Notes: generated from the letters alone by a model not told the origin. DNA of 31,538 nt from an uncultured Oscillospiraceae bacterium (GCA_900769845.1 CAAGIF010000263.1:1-31538), one strand, 5' to 3'; counted from the first letter of the stretch, positions 23,456 through 31,394 are shown. A program made the numbers and translations.

Positions 23456-24388
23456 ATGCAGGAAAGACAGATGAGCCACATTGTCAGCAGTTATTTTGCC
23501 CCCCGGGGACACAACCGAATGTATGCCCTTGGTATGCAGCTTGCCCAGCTTTATTTGACTCCCTTTGACCGGTTGATCGGTATCATCGGTGAGGCGGGAT
23601 CCGGCAAAAGCGCGCTGATCCGGGGTATGTTTCCCGGCTTGGAATTGACTAACGATGATGACGGCGTTTATATCCGCCCCCTTCCCATTCTGGAACAGGA
23701 TCAGCCCTTTTCATACTTTTCTCCCCATACTTATCATCTGGACGTCCGGTTTGAAAATGGTTTTACCCAAATGACAGAGCTGGCAGATGCGATCACAACA
23801 GCCCTGCATCGGGGAAAACGGGTAGTCGTGGAGCATTTTGATCTGATCTATCCCTTCCTGAAGGGCAATGCGCATCTGCTCATCGGTGTTGGCGAACGGG
23901 TTGTGGTTGCAAGACCCACGCTTTTCGGCCCGGAGCCTGAGGAGATTCGGGAACGGGTATACAGCTCCCGTCACTATCGTCTGATGGCGCATACCGCAGA
24001 GGATCTGTGCGAATACTGCATGCCCAAGGAAGATCTGGAGCGATGCGGCCATGATGATGTGGCCCAGGGATTTGTGATCACCTTCCCGGAAACTGCTCCA
24101 AAGTTTGATATTAGGGAGCTGGAAGAAAAGGTCCGGGCCATGATCGCTCAGAATCTGCCTATGACCTATGTGGATGACCATCATGTTTCCATCGGCGGTT
24201 TGATCCATCCCTGTACCGGTCCCCGGCTCCATGTGGGTCATACGGGACAGGTGGAGAATTTCCACCTGCTGGGACATTTTATCTATGATCATATGAATCA
24301 TCGCTATCTTTTGGTGGGCTGCGTAGGGGAAAATGCAGAGGAACGTCTGCAAATTCTGGATCATACCAAACAAAATGACTGGGACTGA
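23456..24388 (+). CDS. P-loop protein with AlaRS second-additional-domain-like C-terminus
   Basis: The 310-residue protein is not one of the classic cit proteins. It has a Walker A motif GEAGSGKS (residues 45-52) near the start, a hydrophobic strand RVVVEHFDLIYPFL (about 120-135) that could supply the Walker B acid, and a C-terminal part whose CTGPRLHVGHTGQVENFHLL (about 252-272) resembles the Cys/His/Thr-Gly signature of the alanyl-tRNA synthetase second additional (editing) domain. As I recall, related proteins are named for that domain in databases; this should be confirmed. It sits two bases after citC and one base before citX-citG, with AAGGAGG as ribosome site, so a role in activating or regulating the lyase is likely. 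The chemistry is unknown. Confidence 0.72.
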   Translation: MQERQMSHIVSSYFAPRGHNRMYALGMQLAQLYLTPFDRLIGIIGEAGSGKSALIRGMFPGLELTNDDDGVYIRPLPILEQDQPFSYFSPHTYHLDVRFENGFTQMTELADAITTALHRGKRVVVEHFDLIYPFLKGNAHLLIGVGERVVVARPTLFGPEPEEIRERVYSSRHYRLMAHTAEDLCEYCMPKEDLERCGHDDVAQGFVITFPETAPKFDIRELEEKVRAMIAQNLPMTYVDDHHVSIGGLIHPCTGPRLHVGHTGQVENFHLLGHFIYDHMNHRYLLVGCVGENAEERLQILDHTKQNDWD

Positions 24389-24389
24389 T

Positions 24390-25736
24390 ATGGATAAATC
24401 GTTACAGGATATATTATCGGCGAGGGAGCAGCGGGCAGCCACCCAAAGGCTGCTGCTGGAAACATACCGCAAGCCCCTGATTTGCTTCACCATGAATATT
24501 CCGGGTCCGGAGAAAATATCCCCGCTGATAGAAAAAGGGTTTCATCTGGGACAGGAACTGCTGTTTGCCCAGCTTAATGGAGAAAAGATTACCGTTCTTC
24601 ATCAGCAGCAGGGGCGTTCCGCTGCCGGATATGAGGGTTATTATGTGGCAGACTGTGATCCGGACAGGCTCAAGCGGCTGACACTGGAACTGGAAGAGCA
24701 GACCTTTGCCGGTCGGCTGTTTGACTTTGATGTGCTGGATGCCTACGGGCAGAAGTGGGACAGACAGCGGCTGGGATACCCGGAACGGCAATGTTTGATC
24801 TGCGACGGTTCTGCCAGAGTTTGCGGCAGAAGCCGCGTCCACAGTGTTTCCCAATTGCAGGACAGGGTTCATCAGATACTGACGGATGCTCTGCAGCAGC
24901 GCTATGCCCGCCGGGTGGCGGCAGCTGCGGTCCGGGGACTTCTGTGTGAGGCTTGTATCGGCCCAAAACCCGGTCTTGTGGACCGGTTTGGAAGCGGCAG
25001 CCATAAGGATATGGACATCTTCACATTTCTGGCAAGCGCCCCGGCTTTGGAACCCTACTTTTTCGACTGTGTTCGGATCGGTCAGGAAACGGCATCAGAA
25101 AAACCGGAAGAAACTTTCCGAAGGCTGCGGCTGCAGGGGAAGATCGCCCAGCAGGAAATGCTCCGTGTTACAGGAGGCATCAATACCCACAAGGGCGCCA
25201 TATTTACCCTTGGACTGCTTTGCAGCGCGGCAGGCAGATTGGAAGAAGGGAAGCCCAATCCCGAAAAGCTCCTTGCGGCCTGCTCAGCAATGACGGTGGG
25301 GATAACGGAAAAGGATTACCGGAAATCTGCTTCCGGGGAAGGTTTGACCAACGGGGAAGCCCTGTTCCAACGTTACGGCATTACCGGCGTACGGGGACAG
25401 GCGGAACGGGGGTATCCTGCCATAGCGGAGGTTGGATTGCCTGCGCTGGAGAGGGGACTCTCCCTTGGCCATGACTGGAATCGCTCCGGCTGCGGCGCGC
25501 TGCTTGCCATTATGGCATCCTGCCAGGATACCAACCTGATCCACCGGGGCGGTTTGGAGGAAAGCGGCAGGATTCTGGAATCCGTCAGAAGCTTACTGAA
25601 GAAAGAACCCTACCCGGAGGAATCAGCGCTCAGGGAACTGGACCGTGAGTTCATGCACAAGAATCTTTCCCCCGGGGGCAGCGCAGATCTGCTGGCGGCA
25701 AGTTGTTTTCTCTATTTTTTGAAGAATGAAGTGTAA
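24390..25736 (+). CDS. citXG: CitX-CitG fusion: prosthetic group synthesis and transfer
   Basis: The 448-residue protein joins two enzymes. The N-terminal part (about 1-165) is CitX-like: EQRAATQRLLLETYRKPL and the CLICDGSARVCGRSRVHS motif (about 134-152); it transfers the triphosphoribosyl-dephospho-CoA group onto the carrier Ser. The rest (about 170-448) is CitG-like: EACIGPKPGLVDRFGSGSHKDM (about 186-206), TGGINTHKGAIFTLGLL and the TNGEALFQRYGITGVRGQAE block; it makes that precursor from dephospho-CoA and ATP. Fused CitXG proteins are known in other bacteria. I chose the ATG at 24390, one base after the preceding stop; an ATG at 24375 would overlap. Confidence 0.92.
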   Translation: MDKSLQDILSAREQRAATQRLLLETYRKPLICFTMNIPGPEKISPLIEKGFHLGQELLFAQLNGEKITVLHQQQGRSAAGYEGYYVADCDPDRLKRLTLELEEQTFAGRLFDFDVLDAYGQKWDRQRLGYPERQCLICDGSARVCGRSRVHSVSQLQDRVHQILTDALQQRYARRVAAAAVRGLLCEACIGPKPGLVDRFGSGSHKDMDIFTFLASAPALEPYFFDCVRIGQETASEKPEETFRRLRLQGKIAQQEMLRVTGGINTHKGAIFTLGLLCSAAGRLEEGKPNPEKLLAACSAMTVGITEKDYRKSASGEGLTNGEALFQRYGITGVRGQAERGYPAIAEVGLPALERGLSLGHDWNRSGCGALLAIMASCQDTNLIHRGGLEESGRILESVRSLLKKEPYPEESALRELDREFMHKNLSPGGSADLLAASCFLYFLKNEV

Positions 25737-25739
25737 ATG

Positions 25740-25773
25740 AAACGGACAGGCACAAAACTGTGTCTGTCCGTTT
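25740..25773. terminator. Bidirectional terminator after citXG
   Basis: A 15-pair stem (25740-25754 with 25759-25773, one G-T pair), AAAC loop, then TTTTTCTG. It starts four bases after the citXG stop and also lies past the end of the convergent barrel-protein gene. Confidence 0.92.
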
Positions 25774-25791
25774 TTCTGTATAGCGTTTTGG

Positions 25792-26718
25792 TCAGCGGTT
25801 TACGGAGCCTGCCATACGGCGGTAGGTGTGGCGTATACCCCGGATCGCGATGGAATAAGCCTGGATATTCTCGGGCAGAGCCATGCCACCGTAACCGGAA
25901 TCTCCCAGATGATGGATATCGGTTCCTGCCATTTTGCACATCAGGGCGATCTGCCGAATGGTGGCAATATCTGCTCCCTCCTGGGAAGTGCCGATGGCGG
26001 TAATGGTCAGACAGCCTAAGCTGTGGGCATAGCTTATAAGATCCCGGATGTATTCCATAGTGATCCCGGGAACGGTTCCCGGGGCGGGAAGCAGAATAAT
26101 ATCAGCGCCGGCCTTGGCAAATGCGGCGATATCCTCTTTGGTGATGATCTTCTCCGCGCCCTCATTGAGGATGCCTGAGGCATGCATCTTGCCTGCTGCC
26201 AGGATCAGCCGGTCACCCAATTCCTTCTTGTAAAGCTCCAGAGTCTGTGTAATAGCGGCGTTGGTAACGCCGATACCGGGATTGCCGGTCAACAGGATGA
26301 AGTTTACGCCCATATCCGCAACCTTTTTGGCATTGGCCAGGGTGGCTTTCCGGCCGGAGGTCATGGCCCACATATTTTCTTCCGGATCTTCCGAGGACAG
26401 AACCTGCTCCACCGGCTCCAGGTTGATACCGATGGGACGGCCGGTGAGTTCCTTTAGTTTGTGGATCACATTCTCCGGCTCGGTTTTGGGAAGTCCGTGA
26501 ATGACGGGACGCTCCACATCAAACATATTCAGCAGCAGAATGTCTGCGCCCATGGCGGCGGCAAATTCTGCGTTGGTAATATCCCCCAGCATGGGCATGA
26601 TGGAGCCGATGGTCTCGCAGGCGACGGTTCTGCCCTCTGCCCCGGCGATGGCGGCAAGAAGTTCATCCCGGTTCATGCAGCGAAAATCAGAGGCCTGACA
26701 GTCAAGAATCCGTTTCAT
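25792..26718 (-). CDS. DUF7916-type (TIM barrel-like) protein of unknown function
   Basis: The 308-residue protein has alternating beta-alpha units: TVACETIGSIMPMLGDITNAEFAAAMGADILLLNMFDVERP, RPIGINLEPV, GVNFILLTGNPGIG, DRLILAAGKMHASG, AGADIILLPAPGTVPG and CLTITAIGTSQEGAD, with a phosphate-site-like Gly-rich turn. I recognise it as the group once loosely named haloacid dehalogenase-like hydrolase and, as I recall, now DUF7916; no HAD DxD motif is present, so the old name is misleading. It probably binds a phosphorylated or keto substrate. The ATG at 26718 lies seven bases after GGGAGG and it has its own promoter. It is convergent with citXG. Confidence 0.7.
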   Translation of the reverse strand: MKRILDCQASDFRCMNRDELLAAIAGAEGRTVACETIGSIMPMLGDITNAEFAAAMGADILLLNMFDVERPVIHGLPKTEPENVIHKLKELTGRPIGINLEPVEQVLSSEDPEENMWAMTSGRKATLANAKKVADMGVNFILLTGNPGIGVTNAAITQTLELYKKELGDRLILAAGKMHASGILNEGAEKIITKEDIAAFAKAGADIILLPAPGTVPGITMEYIRDLISYAHSLGCLTITAIGTSQEGADIATIRQIALMCKMAGTDIHHLGDSGYGGMALPENIQAYSIAIRGIRHTYRRMAGSVNR

Positions 26719-26753
26719 AAGTAAACCTCCCAATACATTTTTTATATGATTTG

Positions 26754-26782
26754 ATTGTACCTGAGATGGTGGGCGATGTCAA
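26754..26782 (-). promoter_or_regulatory. Promoter of the barrel-protein gene
   Basis: TTGACA, 17-base spacer, TACAAT on the minus strand, 36 bases ahead of the start codon. Confidence 0.85.
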
Positions 26783-26814
26783 TGGAAAACAGAGGCAATC
26801 TGCAGAAGGCAGAC

Positions 26815-26843
26815 TTGCATGTTGGATACGGCTGTGGTATAGT
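26815..26843 (+). promoter_or_regulatory. Promoter of the PIG-L lipoprotein / RNA methyltransferase operon
   Basis: TTGCAT, 17-base spacer, TATAGT, 61 bases ahead of the lipoprotein start. Confidence 0.7.
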
Positions 26844-26903
26844 GATACATATTTGGAAACTTCCGCCTTGTTTACACAGGAAGCAGGAATTGAGGTTACT
26901 TAA

Positions 26904-28190
26904 ATGAAACGATTTTGGACATGGATACTGATTGCTGCGCTTCTGTCCGGCTGCGCGGCGGCGCCCCAGAACCAGCAGACAAACCCGGAAGAAACGCTGC
27001 CGACCGTTCCGGAAACGGTGGAGCCGACAGTAGAACCTATGGTTTTGGAAACGGTTCCTCCTATTGAGACTGAGCCCGAACCGCTGGCACAGCAGATCAC
27101 GGGAATGCACAAGGTAATACTGTCCGGAACTAACTGGACCACATATCTTGCGGATAGCAATCACTATACCAAACGAAGTGTTAAGACCGGAGATCTGCTG
27201 ACCGTGGAAAGCGCGCAGGCCTTTTCTTCTGTGTACATTACATGGGATACCCTTCCCGGGGAATACACCCTGTCCTGGGACGGGGGGAGTATGACCTGCG
27301 GCGGGGAAAATTTCTTCCATGATTATATCCGTCTGCCGGAAACGGTGGAACTTCTGAAATTCGAATTTGCCGAGGGCGCAGAGCCGGTTGTCTGCGATAT
27401 TCTGATCTTTACAGAGGGAACGGCTCCGGAGGGGATCCAGGATTGGCAGGAACCCTGCGAACGGGCGGATGTGCTGGTGTTTCCTACCCATTCCGATGAC
27501 GACGCGCTGTTCTTTGGCGCTCTGATGAGCTACTATGCCATTGAGCGGGAATTGACGGTCCAAACAGCCTTCATGGTGGAGCATTACTGGTATCCGGAAC
27601 GGAATCATGAGCGGCTGAACGGTCTTTGGGAAATGGGACTCCGTCATTATCCAATCCTGTACAATGCCCCGGACACCATGACCCATGATATGGGAGAGGC
27701 CCTGGATTTTTATTCCAAGAGCAATATCTGTCAGTGGCAGGTAGAGCAGATCCGGCGGTTTAAACCCCTTGTGGTGGTGGGTCATGACCTGGAGGGCGAA
27801 TACGGCAACGGCGGACATAAGGTCAATGCCTATTATCTTGTGCAGGCTGTGGAATTGGCGGCGCATTCGGAATACTATCCGGAATCTGCCCAGCAATACG
27901 GCGTATGGGATTCTCCCAAGCTTTATCTGCATCTGTATGAAGAGAACCGCATGACCCTGGATGTGAACACTCCCATGGAAAAGGATGCTCTGGGAAGAAC
28001 ACCTTTCCAGGTGGCGGAGGATGCCTACAAATGGCATGTGAGCCAGCACGGCCTTTCTTATAAGGTGCGGCAGGATGAAAACTATCCGGATCATGACTGT
28101 CGGTTCTTTGGTCTGTACCGCAGCCTTGTGGGCGCGGATACAGTGGCGGATATTATGGAGAATATTGATGCTGCTGATTGGCGGAAATAA
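26904..28190 (+). CDS. Lipoprotein with PIG-L-type deacetylase domain
   Basis: The 428-residue protein has a lipoprotein signal with lipobox LLSGC (Cys at about 18), a Thr/Pro/Glu-rich linker (residues 20-60), a beta-rich region (about 65-185) and then a PIG-L/LmbE-like domain opening with VLVFPTHSDDDALFFGALMSYY, where His and Asp-Asp match the PHPDD zinc motif, and VVVGHDLEGEYGNGGHKVNAYYLV with further metal-site His residues. PIG-L enzymes remove N-acetyl groups from sugars. Its exposed location suggests action on an extracellular glycan; the substrate is unknown. GAGG precedes the ATG. The RNA methyltransferase gene follows after 18 bases. Confidence 0.83.
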   Translation: MKRFWTWILIAALLSGCAAAPQNQQTNPEETLPTVPETVEPTVEPMVLETVPPIETEPEPLAQQITGMHKVILSGTNWTTYLADSNHYTKRSVKTGDLLTVESAQAFSSVYITWDTLPGEYTLSWDGGSMTCGGENFFHDYIRLPETVELLKFEFAEGAEPVVCDILIFTEGTAPEGIQDWQEPCERADVLVFPTHSDDDALFFGALMSYYAIERELTVQTAFMVEHYWYPERNHERLNGLWEMGLRHYPILYNAPDTMTHDMGEALDFYSKSNICQWQVEQIRRFKPLVVVGHDLEGEYGNGGHKVNAYYLVQAVELAAHSEYYPESAQQYGVWDSPKLYLHLYEENRMTLDVNTPMEKDALGRTPFQVAEDAYKWHVSQHGLSYKVRQDENYPDHDCRFFGLYRSLVGADTVADIMENIDAADWRK

Positions 28191-28208
28191 CCGGATAAGA
28201 GGACAGGC

Positions 28209-29024
28209 ATGGGAAGATTGATTGAAATAACAGATATTTCTGCCGGGGAACTGGATGTATTTTCCCGGCTGACCCAGGCGCAGCTTCGCAGCCGCCGGGA
28301 ACCGGAAAAGGGAATCTTTATCGCGGAGAGCTACAATGTGATCACCCAGGCGCTGAAATACGGCTGCGAGCCGATTTCCTTTCTCATGGAGCGGCGGCAC
28401 ATTGAAGGGCAGGGTGCGGAACTGATCCGAAACCGGGATGTACCGGTGTATACGGCGGACAGGGAAGTGCTGGCAGAACTGACCGGTTACGAACTGACTC
28501 GGGGATTTTTATGCGCCATGAAACGCCCGAAACCCGGAAATATGGATGAAATCTGCCGCGATTGCCACCGTATTGCGGTGCTGGAGGGAATTGTGGACGC
28601 ATCCAATGTGGGCGCGATCTTCCGGTCTGCCGCAGCGATGCACATGGATGGGGTGCTGCTGGATCAAACCTGCTGCGATCCGCTGAGCCGTCGCGCCCTG
28701 CGGGTCAGTATGGGTGCGGTGTTCCAGATTCCCTGGGCGCGGATTCCCGAAGCCTGGCCCCGGGAGGGGATCAACAGCCTGCAGAATATGGGCTTTAAGA
28801 CAGCCGCCCTGGCCCTGACGGACAGATCCGTCAGTATTGAAGATCCCGGACTTTGCGGGGAGGAGAAGCTTGCGGTGATCCTGGGAACGGAGGGTTCCGG
28901 CTTAAAACAGGAGACCATAGACTGCTGCGACTATACGGTAAAGATCCCCATGTCCCATGGGGTGGACTCCCTGAATGTGGCGGCTGCCGCCGCGGTGGCA
29001 TTCTGGCAGCTTCGTCTGCGATAA
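28209..29024 (+). CDS. TrmH/SpoU-family RNA 2'-O-methyltransferase
   Basis: The 271-residue protein has an N-terminal RNA-binding substrate domain (LRSRREPEKGIFIAESYNVI) and a SPOUT knot methyltransferase domain with motif 1 VDASNVGAIFRSAAA, motif 2 VILGTEGSGLKQETID and motif 3 IPMSHGVDSLNVAAAAAV, which form the S-adenosylmethionine-binding knot. It should methylate a ribose 2'-OH in rRNA or tRNA; the exact target cannot be read from sequence. It follows the PIG-L lipoprotein gene by 18 bases and probably shares its transcript. Length is usual for the family. Confidence 0.93.
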   Translation: MGRLIEITDISAGELDVFSRLTQAQLRSRREPEKGIFIAESYNVITQALKYGCEPISFLMERRHIEGQGAELIRNRDVPVYTADREVLAELTGYELTRGFLCAMKRPKPGNMDEICRDCHRIAVLEGIVDASNVGAIFRSAAAMHMDGVLLDQTCCDPLSRRALRVSMGAVFQIPWARIPEAWPREGINSLQNMGFKTAALALTDRSVSIEDPGLCGEEKLAVILGTEGSGLKQETIDCCDYTVKIPMSHGVDSLNVAAAAAVAFWQLRLR

Positions 29025-29058
29025 AGGGTACAAATCCTCAATTTGTCTGTATATAAAC

Positions 29059-29087
29059 TTGAAAATTCTGCAAAACAATAGTATTAT
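29059..29087 (+). promoter_or_regulatory. Promoter of pgi
   Basis: TTGAAA, 17-base spacer, TATTAT, 56 bases upstream of the chosen pgi start. It lies inside the longer open frame and supports the downstream start. Confidence 0.8.
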
Positions 29088-29142
29088 CTATATGAACGAT
29101 TTGCGATGCTTGGATCGCTGCATAACTTTAGGAGGATACCAC

Positions 29143-30723
29143 ATGATTACTTGGAAAAACATGGACACCCTGGGTGCATACCGGGAGCTTGAGAATACGC
29201 AGCCTGTGAAGCTGGCTGCTGCCATGAGCGGCGCAAACGGCGCTGAGCGGGTGAAAAAGTACACTGCTCCCATGGGCGCAGGGATGGATTTTAATTACGG
29301 CGCCCGTCCTGTGGATGATCAGATTCTGGAAGTTCTCGGCAAATTTGCCGCAGAGCAGCAGCTGACCGAAAAGTTTGCGGCGCTGTATAACGGAGATGTG
29401 ATCAACACCGGTGAAAACCGCCGGGTACTGCACCATCTGTGCCGTGGACAGCTGGGTGAGGATGTTATTGCGGACGGCGTCAATAAGCGGGAATTCTATC
29501 TGGGCGAGCAGAAGAAGATCGCGGAGCTGGCCACCAAGGTACATAACGGCGAACTGACCAACGCAGCGGGGGAGAAATTCACCACTGTGGTGCAGATCGG
29601 TATTGGCGGCAGCGACCTGGGACCCCGGGCCATTTACCTGGCGCTGGAAAACTGGGCGAAGGTCAACGGCACTTTGAAGATGAAGGCAGAATTCATCTCC
29701 AATGTGGATCCCGATGACGCAGCCGGCGTTCTGAGCCGGATCGATGTTGCCCATTCTCTGTTTGTGCTGGTATCCAAGTCCGGCACCACCCTGGAAACCC
29801 TGACCAACGAGTCCTTTGTTAAGGATGCCCTGGCCAATGCCGGTCTGGATGCTTCCAAGCACATGATTGCTGTTACCAGCGAGACTTCTCCTCTGGCAAA
29901 GAGCGCTGATTATCTGGCTGCTTTCTTTATGGATGACTACATTGGCGGCCGGTATTCCTCTTGCTCCGGTGTGGGCGGCGCTGTGCTGAGCCTTGCTTTC
30001 GGCCCCGAGGTATTTGAACGGTTCCTCAGCGGCGCTGCAGAGGCAGACCGTTATGCCAAGAATGAAAATATCCTGGAGAACCCCGCCATGCTGGACGCCC
30101 TTATCGGCGTGTACGAGCGGAATGTTCTGGGATATCAGACCACGGCTGTTCTGCCTTATTCTCAGGCTCTGAGCCGATTCCCCGCTCATCTTCAGCAGTT
30201 GGATATGGAATCCAACGGCAAGTCCGTTAACCGCTTTGGCGAGAGTGTGAACTATGCTACCGGTCCTGTTATTTTCGGTGAGCCCGGCACTAACGGTCAG
30301 CACTCCTTCTATCAGCTCCTGCACCAGGGAACGGACATCATTCCTTTGCAGTTTGTAGGCTTCCGCAACAGCCAGATGGAGACCGATGTTGTGATCCAGG
30401 GCAGCACCAGCCAGCAGAAGCTCTGCGCCAATGTGGCAGCCCAGATCGTGGCATTCGCCTGTGGCAAGGATGACGAAAACCGGAACAAGAAGTTTGAGGG
30501 TGGCCGGCCCTCCAGCATCATCATCGGCGATAAGCTGACTCCGGAGGCTGTGGGCGCTCTGCTTGCTCATTTTGAGAACAAGGTCATGTTCCAGGGCTTT
30601 GCGTGGAACCTCAATTCCTTCGATCAGGAGGGCGTGCAGCTTGGTAAGGTCCTTGCTAAGAAAGTGCTTGCCCATGATACCGATGGCGCGCTGAAAGTTT
30701 ACAGCGATTTGCTGAACATTTAA
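29143..30723 (+). CDS. pgi: Glucose-6-phosphate isomerase
   Basis: The 526-residue protein interconverts glucose-6-phosphate and fructose-6-phosphate in glycolysis. Visible family motifs are VVQIGIGGSDLGPRAIYLAL, FVLVSKSGTTLETLTNESF, GGRYSSCSGVGG, the catalytic Glu region GEPGTNGQHSFYQLLHQGTD with the conserved His, and the late Lys/Gln region FDQEGVQLGK. I placed the start at the ATG preceded by AGGAGG at a good distance; the open frame continues upstream across the promoter. Codon use is more strongly biased than in its neighbours, as expected for a highly expressed enzyme. It is monocistronic. Confidence 0.96.
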   Translation: MITWKNMDTLGAYRELENTQPVKLAAAMSGANGAERVKKYTAPMGAGMDFNYGARPVDDQILEVLGKFAAEQQLTEKFAALYNGDVINTGENRRVLHHLCRGQLGEDVIADGVNKREFYLGEQKKIAELATKVHNGELTNAAGEKFTTVVQIGIGGSDLGPRAIYLALENWAKVNGTLKMKAEFISNVDPDDAAGVLSRIDVAHSLFVLVSKSGTTLETLTNESFVKDALANAGLDASKHMIAVTSETSPLAKSADYLAAFFMDDYIGGRYSSCSGVGGAVLSLAFGPEVFERFLSGAAEADRYAKNENILENPAMLDALIGVYERNVLGYQTTAVLPYSQALSRFPAHLQQLDMESNGKSVNRFGESVNYATGPVIFGEPGTNGQHSFYQLLHQGTDIIPLQFVGFRNSQMETDVVIQGSTSQQKLCANVAAQIVAFACGKDDENRNKKFEGGRPSSIIIGDKLTPEAVGALLAHFENKVMFQGFAWNLNSFDQEGVQLGKVLAKKVLAHDTDGALKVYSDLLNI

Positions 30724-30732
30724 CAAAAAGCA

Positions 30733-30763
30733 ACCCCCATTCCGATAATCTCGGAATGGGGGT
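30733..30763 (+). terminator. Hairpin after pgi
   Basis: A 13-pair stem (ACCCCCATTCCGA / TCGGAATGGGGGT) with a five-base loop starts nine bases after the pgi stop. The plus-strand tail (AAGTATATT) lacks a T run, so termination may be inefficient; on the other strand a TTTTT run follows. Confidence 0.6.
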
Positions 30764-30770
30764 AAGTATA

Positions 30771-30799
30771 TTGCGATATATGCAGCATTATGCTATAAT
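30771..30799 (+). promoter_or_regulatory. Promoter of the HIT-family gene
   Basis: TTGCGA, 17-base spacer, TATAAT, 35 bases upstream of the HIT start codon. Confidence 0.75.
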
Positions 30800-30834
30800 C
30801 ATTTTACCAGGACCGTTTGATAGGAGATAATGCT

Positions 30835-31293
30835 ATGTGTATGGTTTGTGACAGAATACAGATGATCAAAGACAGGAAAAATCCTTATTTTGTCAGGGAG
30901 TTGGAATCCGGATATGTGGTCATCGGAGATCACCAGCGCTTTTACGGATATACACTGTTTTTGTGTAAGGAACACAAAACGGAGTTGCACCAGCTGGATC
31001 GCACGATGAAAATGAAATACCTGGAAGAAATGTCTGTTGTTGCAGAGGCTGTGTCCAAGGCATTTGAAGCGGAAAAAATGAATTATGAGCTTCTTGGGAA
31101 TGGGGATACCCATCTGCACTGGCATCTGTTTCCCAGAACTACCGGTGATCTTGATGGCTATGGCAACAACGGCAGAGGCCCTGTATGGTGGCTGCCCCGG
31201 GAGAAGATGTACGCTGAAGAAAACAGACCTTCCGATGCGGAACTGGAACGGATGAAAGAAAAACTGCAGGTGGAACTGGACAAACTGCTGTAA
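30835..31293 (+). CDS. HIT-family nucleotide hydrolase/transferase
   Basis: The 152-residue protein has the histidine triad at THLHWHLFPR (His-x-His-x-His, about residues 92-97), where the middle-to-last His is the nucleophile acting on nucleotide phosphates, and an N-terminal CMVC pair that may bind zinc. HIT proteins hydrolyse nucleotidyl conjugates such as AMP-lysine or dinucleoside polyphosphates; the substrate here is unknown. I chose the ATG at 30835 behind TAGGAG; a TTG at 30817 opens the same frame but lacks a ribosome site. It has its own promoter and a terminator region downstream. Confidence 0.92.
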   Translation: MCMVCDRIQMIKDRKNPYFVRELESGYVVIGDHQRFYGYTLFLCKEHKTELHQLDRTMKMKYLEEMSVVAEAVSKAFEAEKMNYELLGNGDTHLHWHLFPRTTGDLDGYGNNGRGPVWWLPREKMYAEENRPSDAELERMKEKLQVELDKLL

Positions 31294-31310
31294 GGATGGA
31301 AATTAATGTG

Positions 31311-31357
31311 TCGCCATCGTCGAGCCGATGGCGAGCAAGTGTCCACCGGACACTTGC
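31311..31357. repeat. Two tandem perfect hairpins, likely dispersed intergenic repeat
   Basis: First hairpin: nine pairs, TCGCCATCG/CGATGGCGA with a six-base loop (31311-31334). It is joined without a gap to a second of ten pairs, GCAAGTGTCC/GGACACTTGC with ACC loop (31335-31357). Neither is followed by a T run. The back-to-back layout in a short gap next to a tRNA looks like a REP-type palindromic element or a small structured RNA. Copy number elsewhere cannot be seen from this window. Confidence 0.6.
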
Positions 31358-31394
31358 ATAGAATTATTCAAATCCCTCCCGTTATAAAAACAAC

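Noticed and set aside
18321..25736. Citrate fermentation cluster
   Set aside because: No citrate carrier, oxaloacetate decarboxylase or CitA/CitB system is present, and the genes for producing citramalate precursors are adjacent. Sequence alone cannot fully exclude it.
25792..26718. Haloacid dehalogenase-like hydrolase
   Set aside because: No HAD motif I Asp-x-Asp and the layout is barrel-like.
26742..28400. Minus-strand open frame of 552 codons opposite the PIG-L lipoprotein
   Set aside because: The plus strand has signal peptide, lipobox, metal motif, promoter and ribosome site; the antisense frame has none and crosses into the next gene.
29025..29058. Terminator after the RNA methyltransferase gene
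   Set aside because: Only a six-pair ACAAAT/ATTTGT stem with a weak tail is present; too weak to call.
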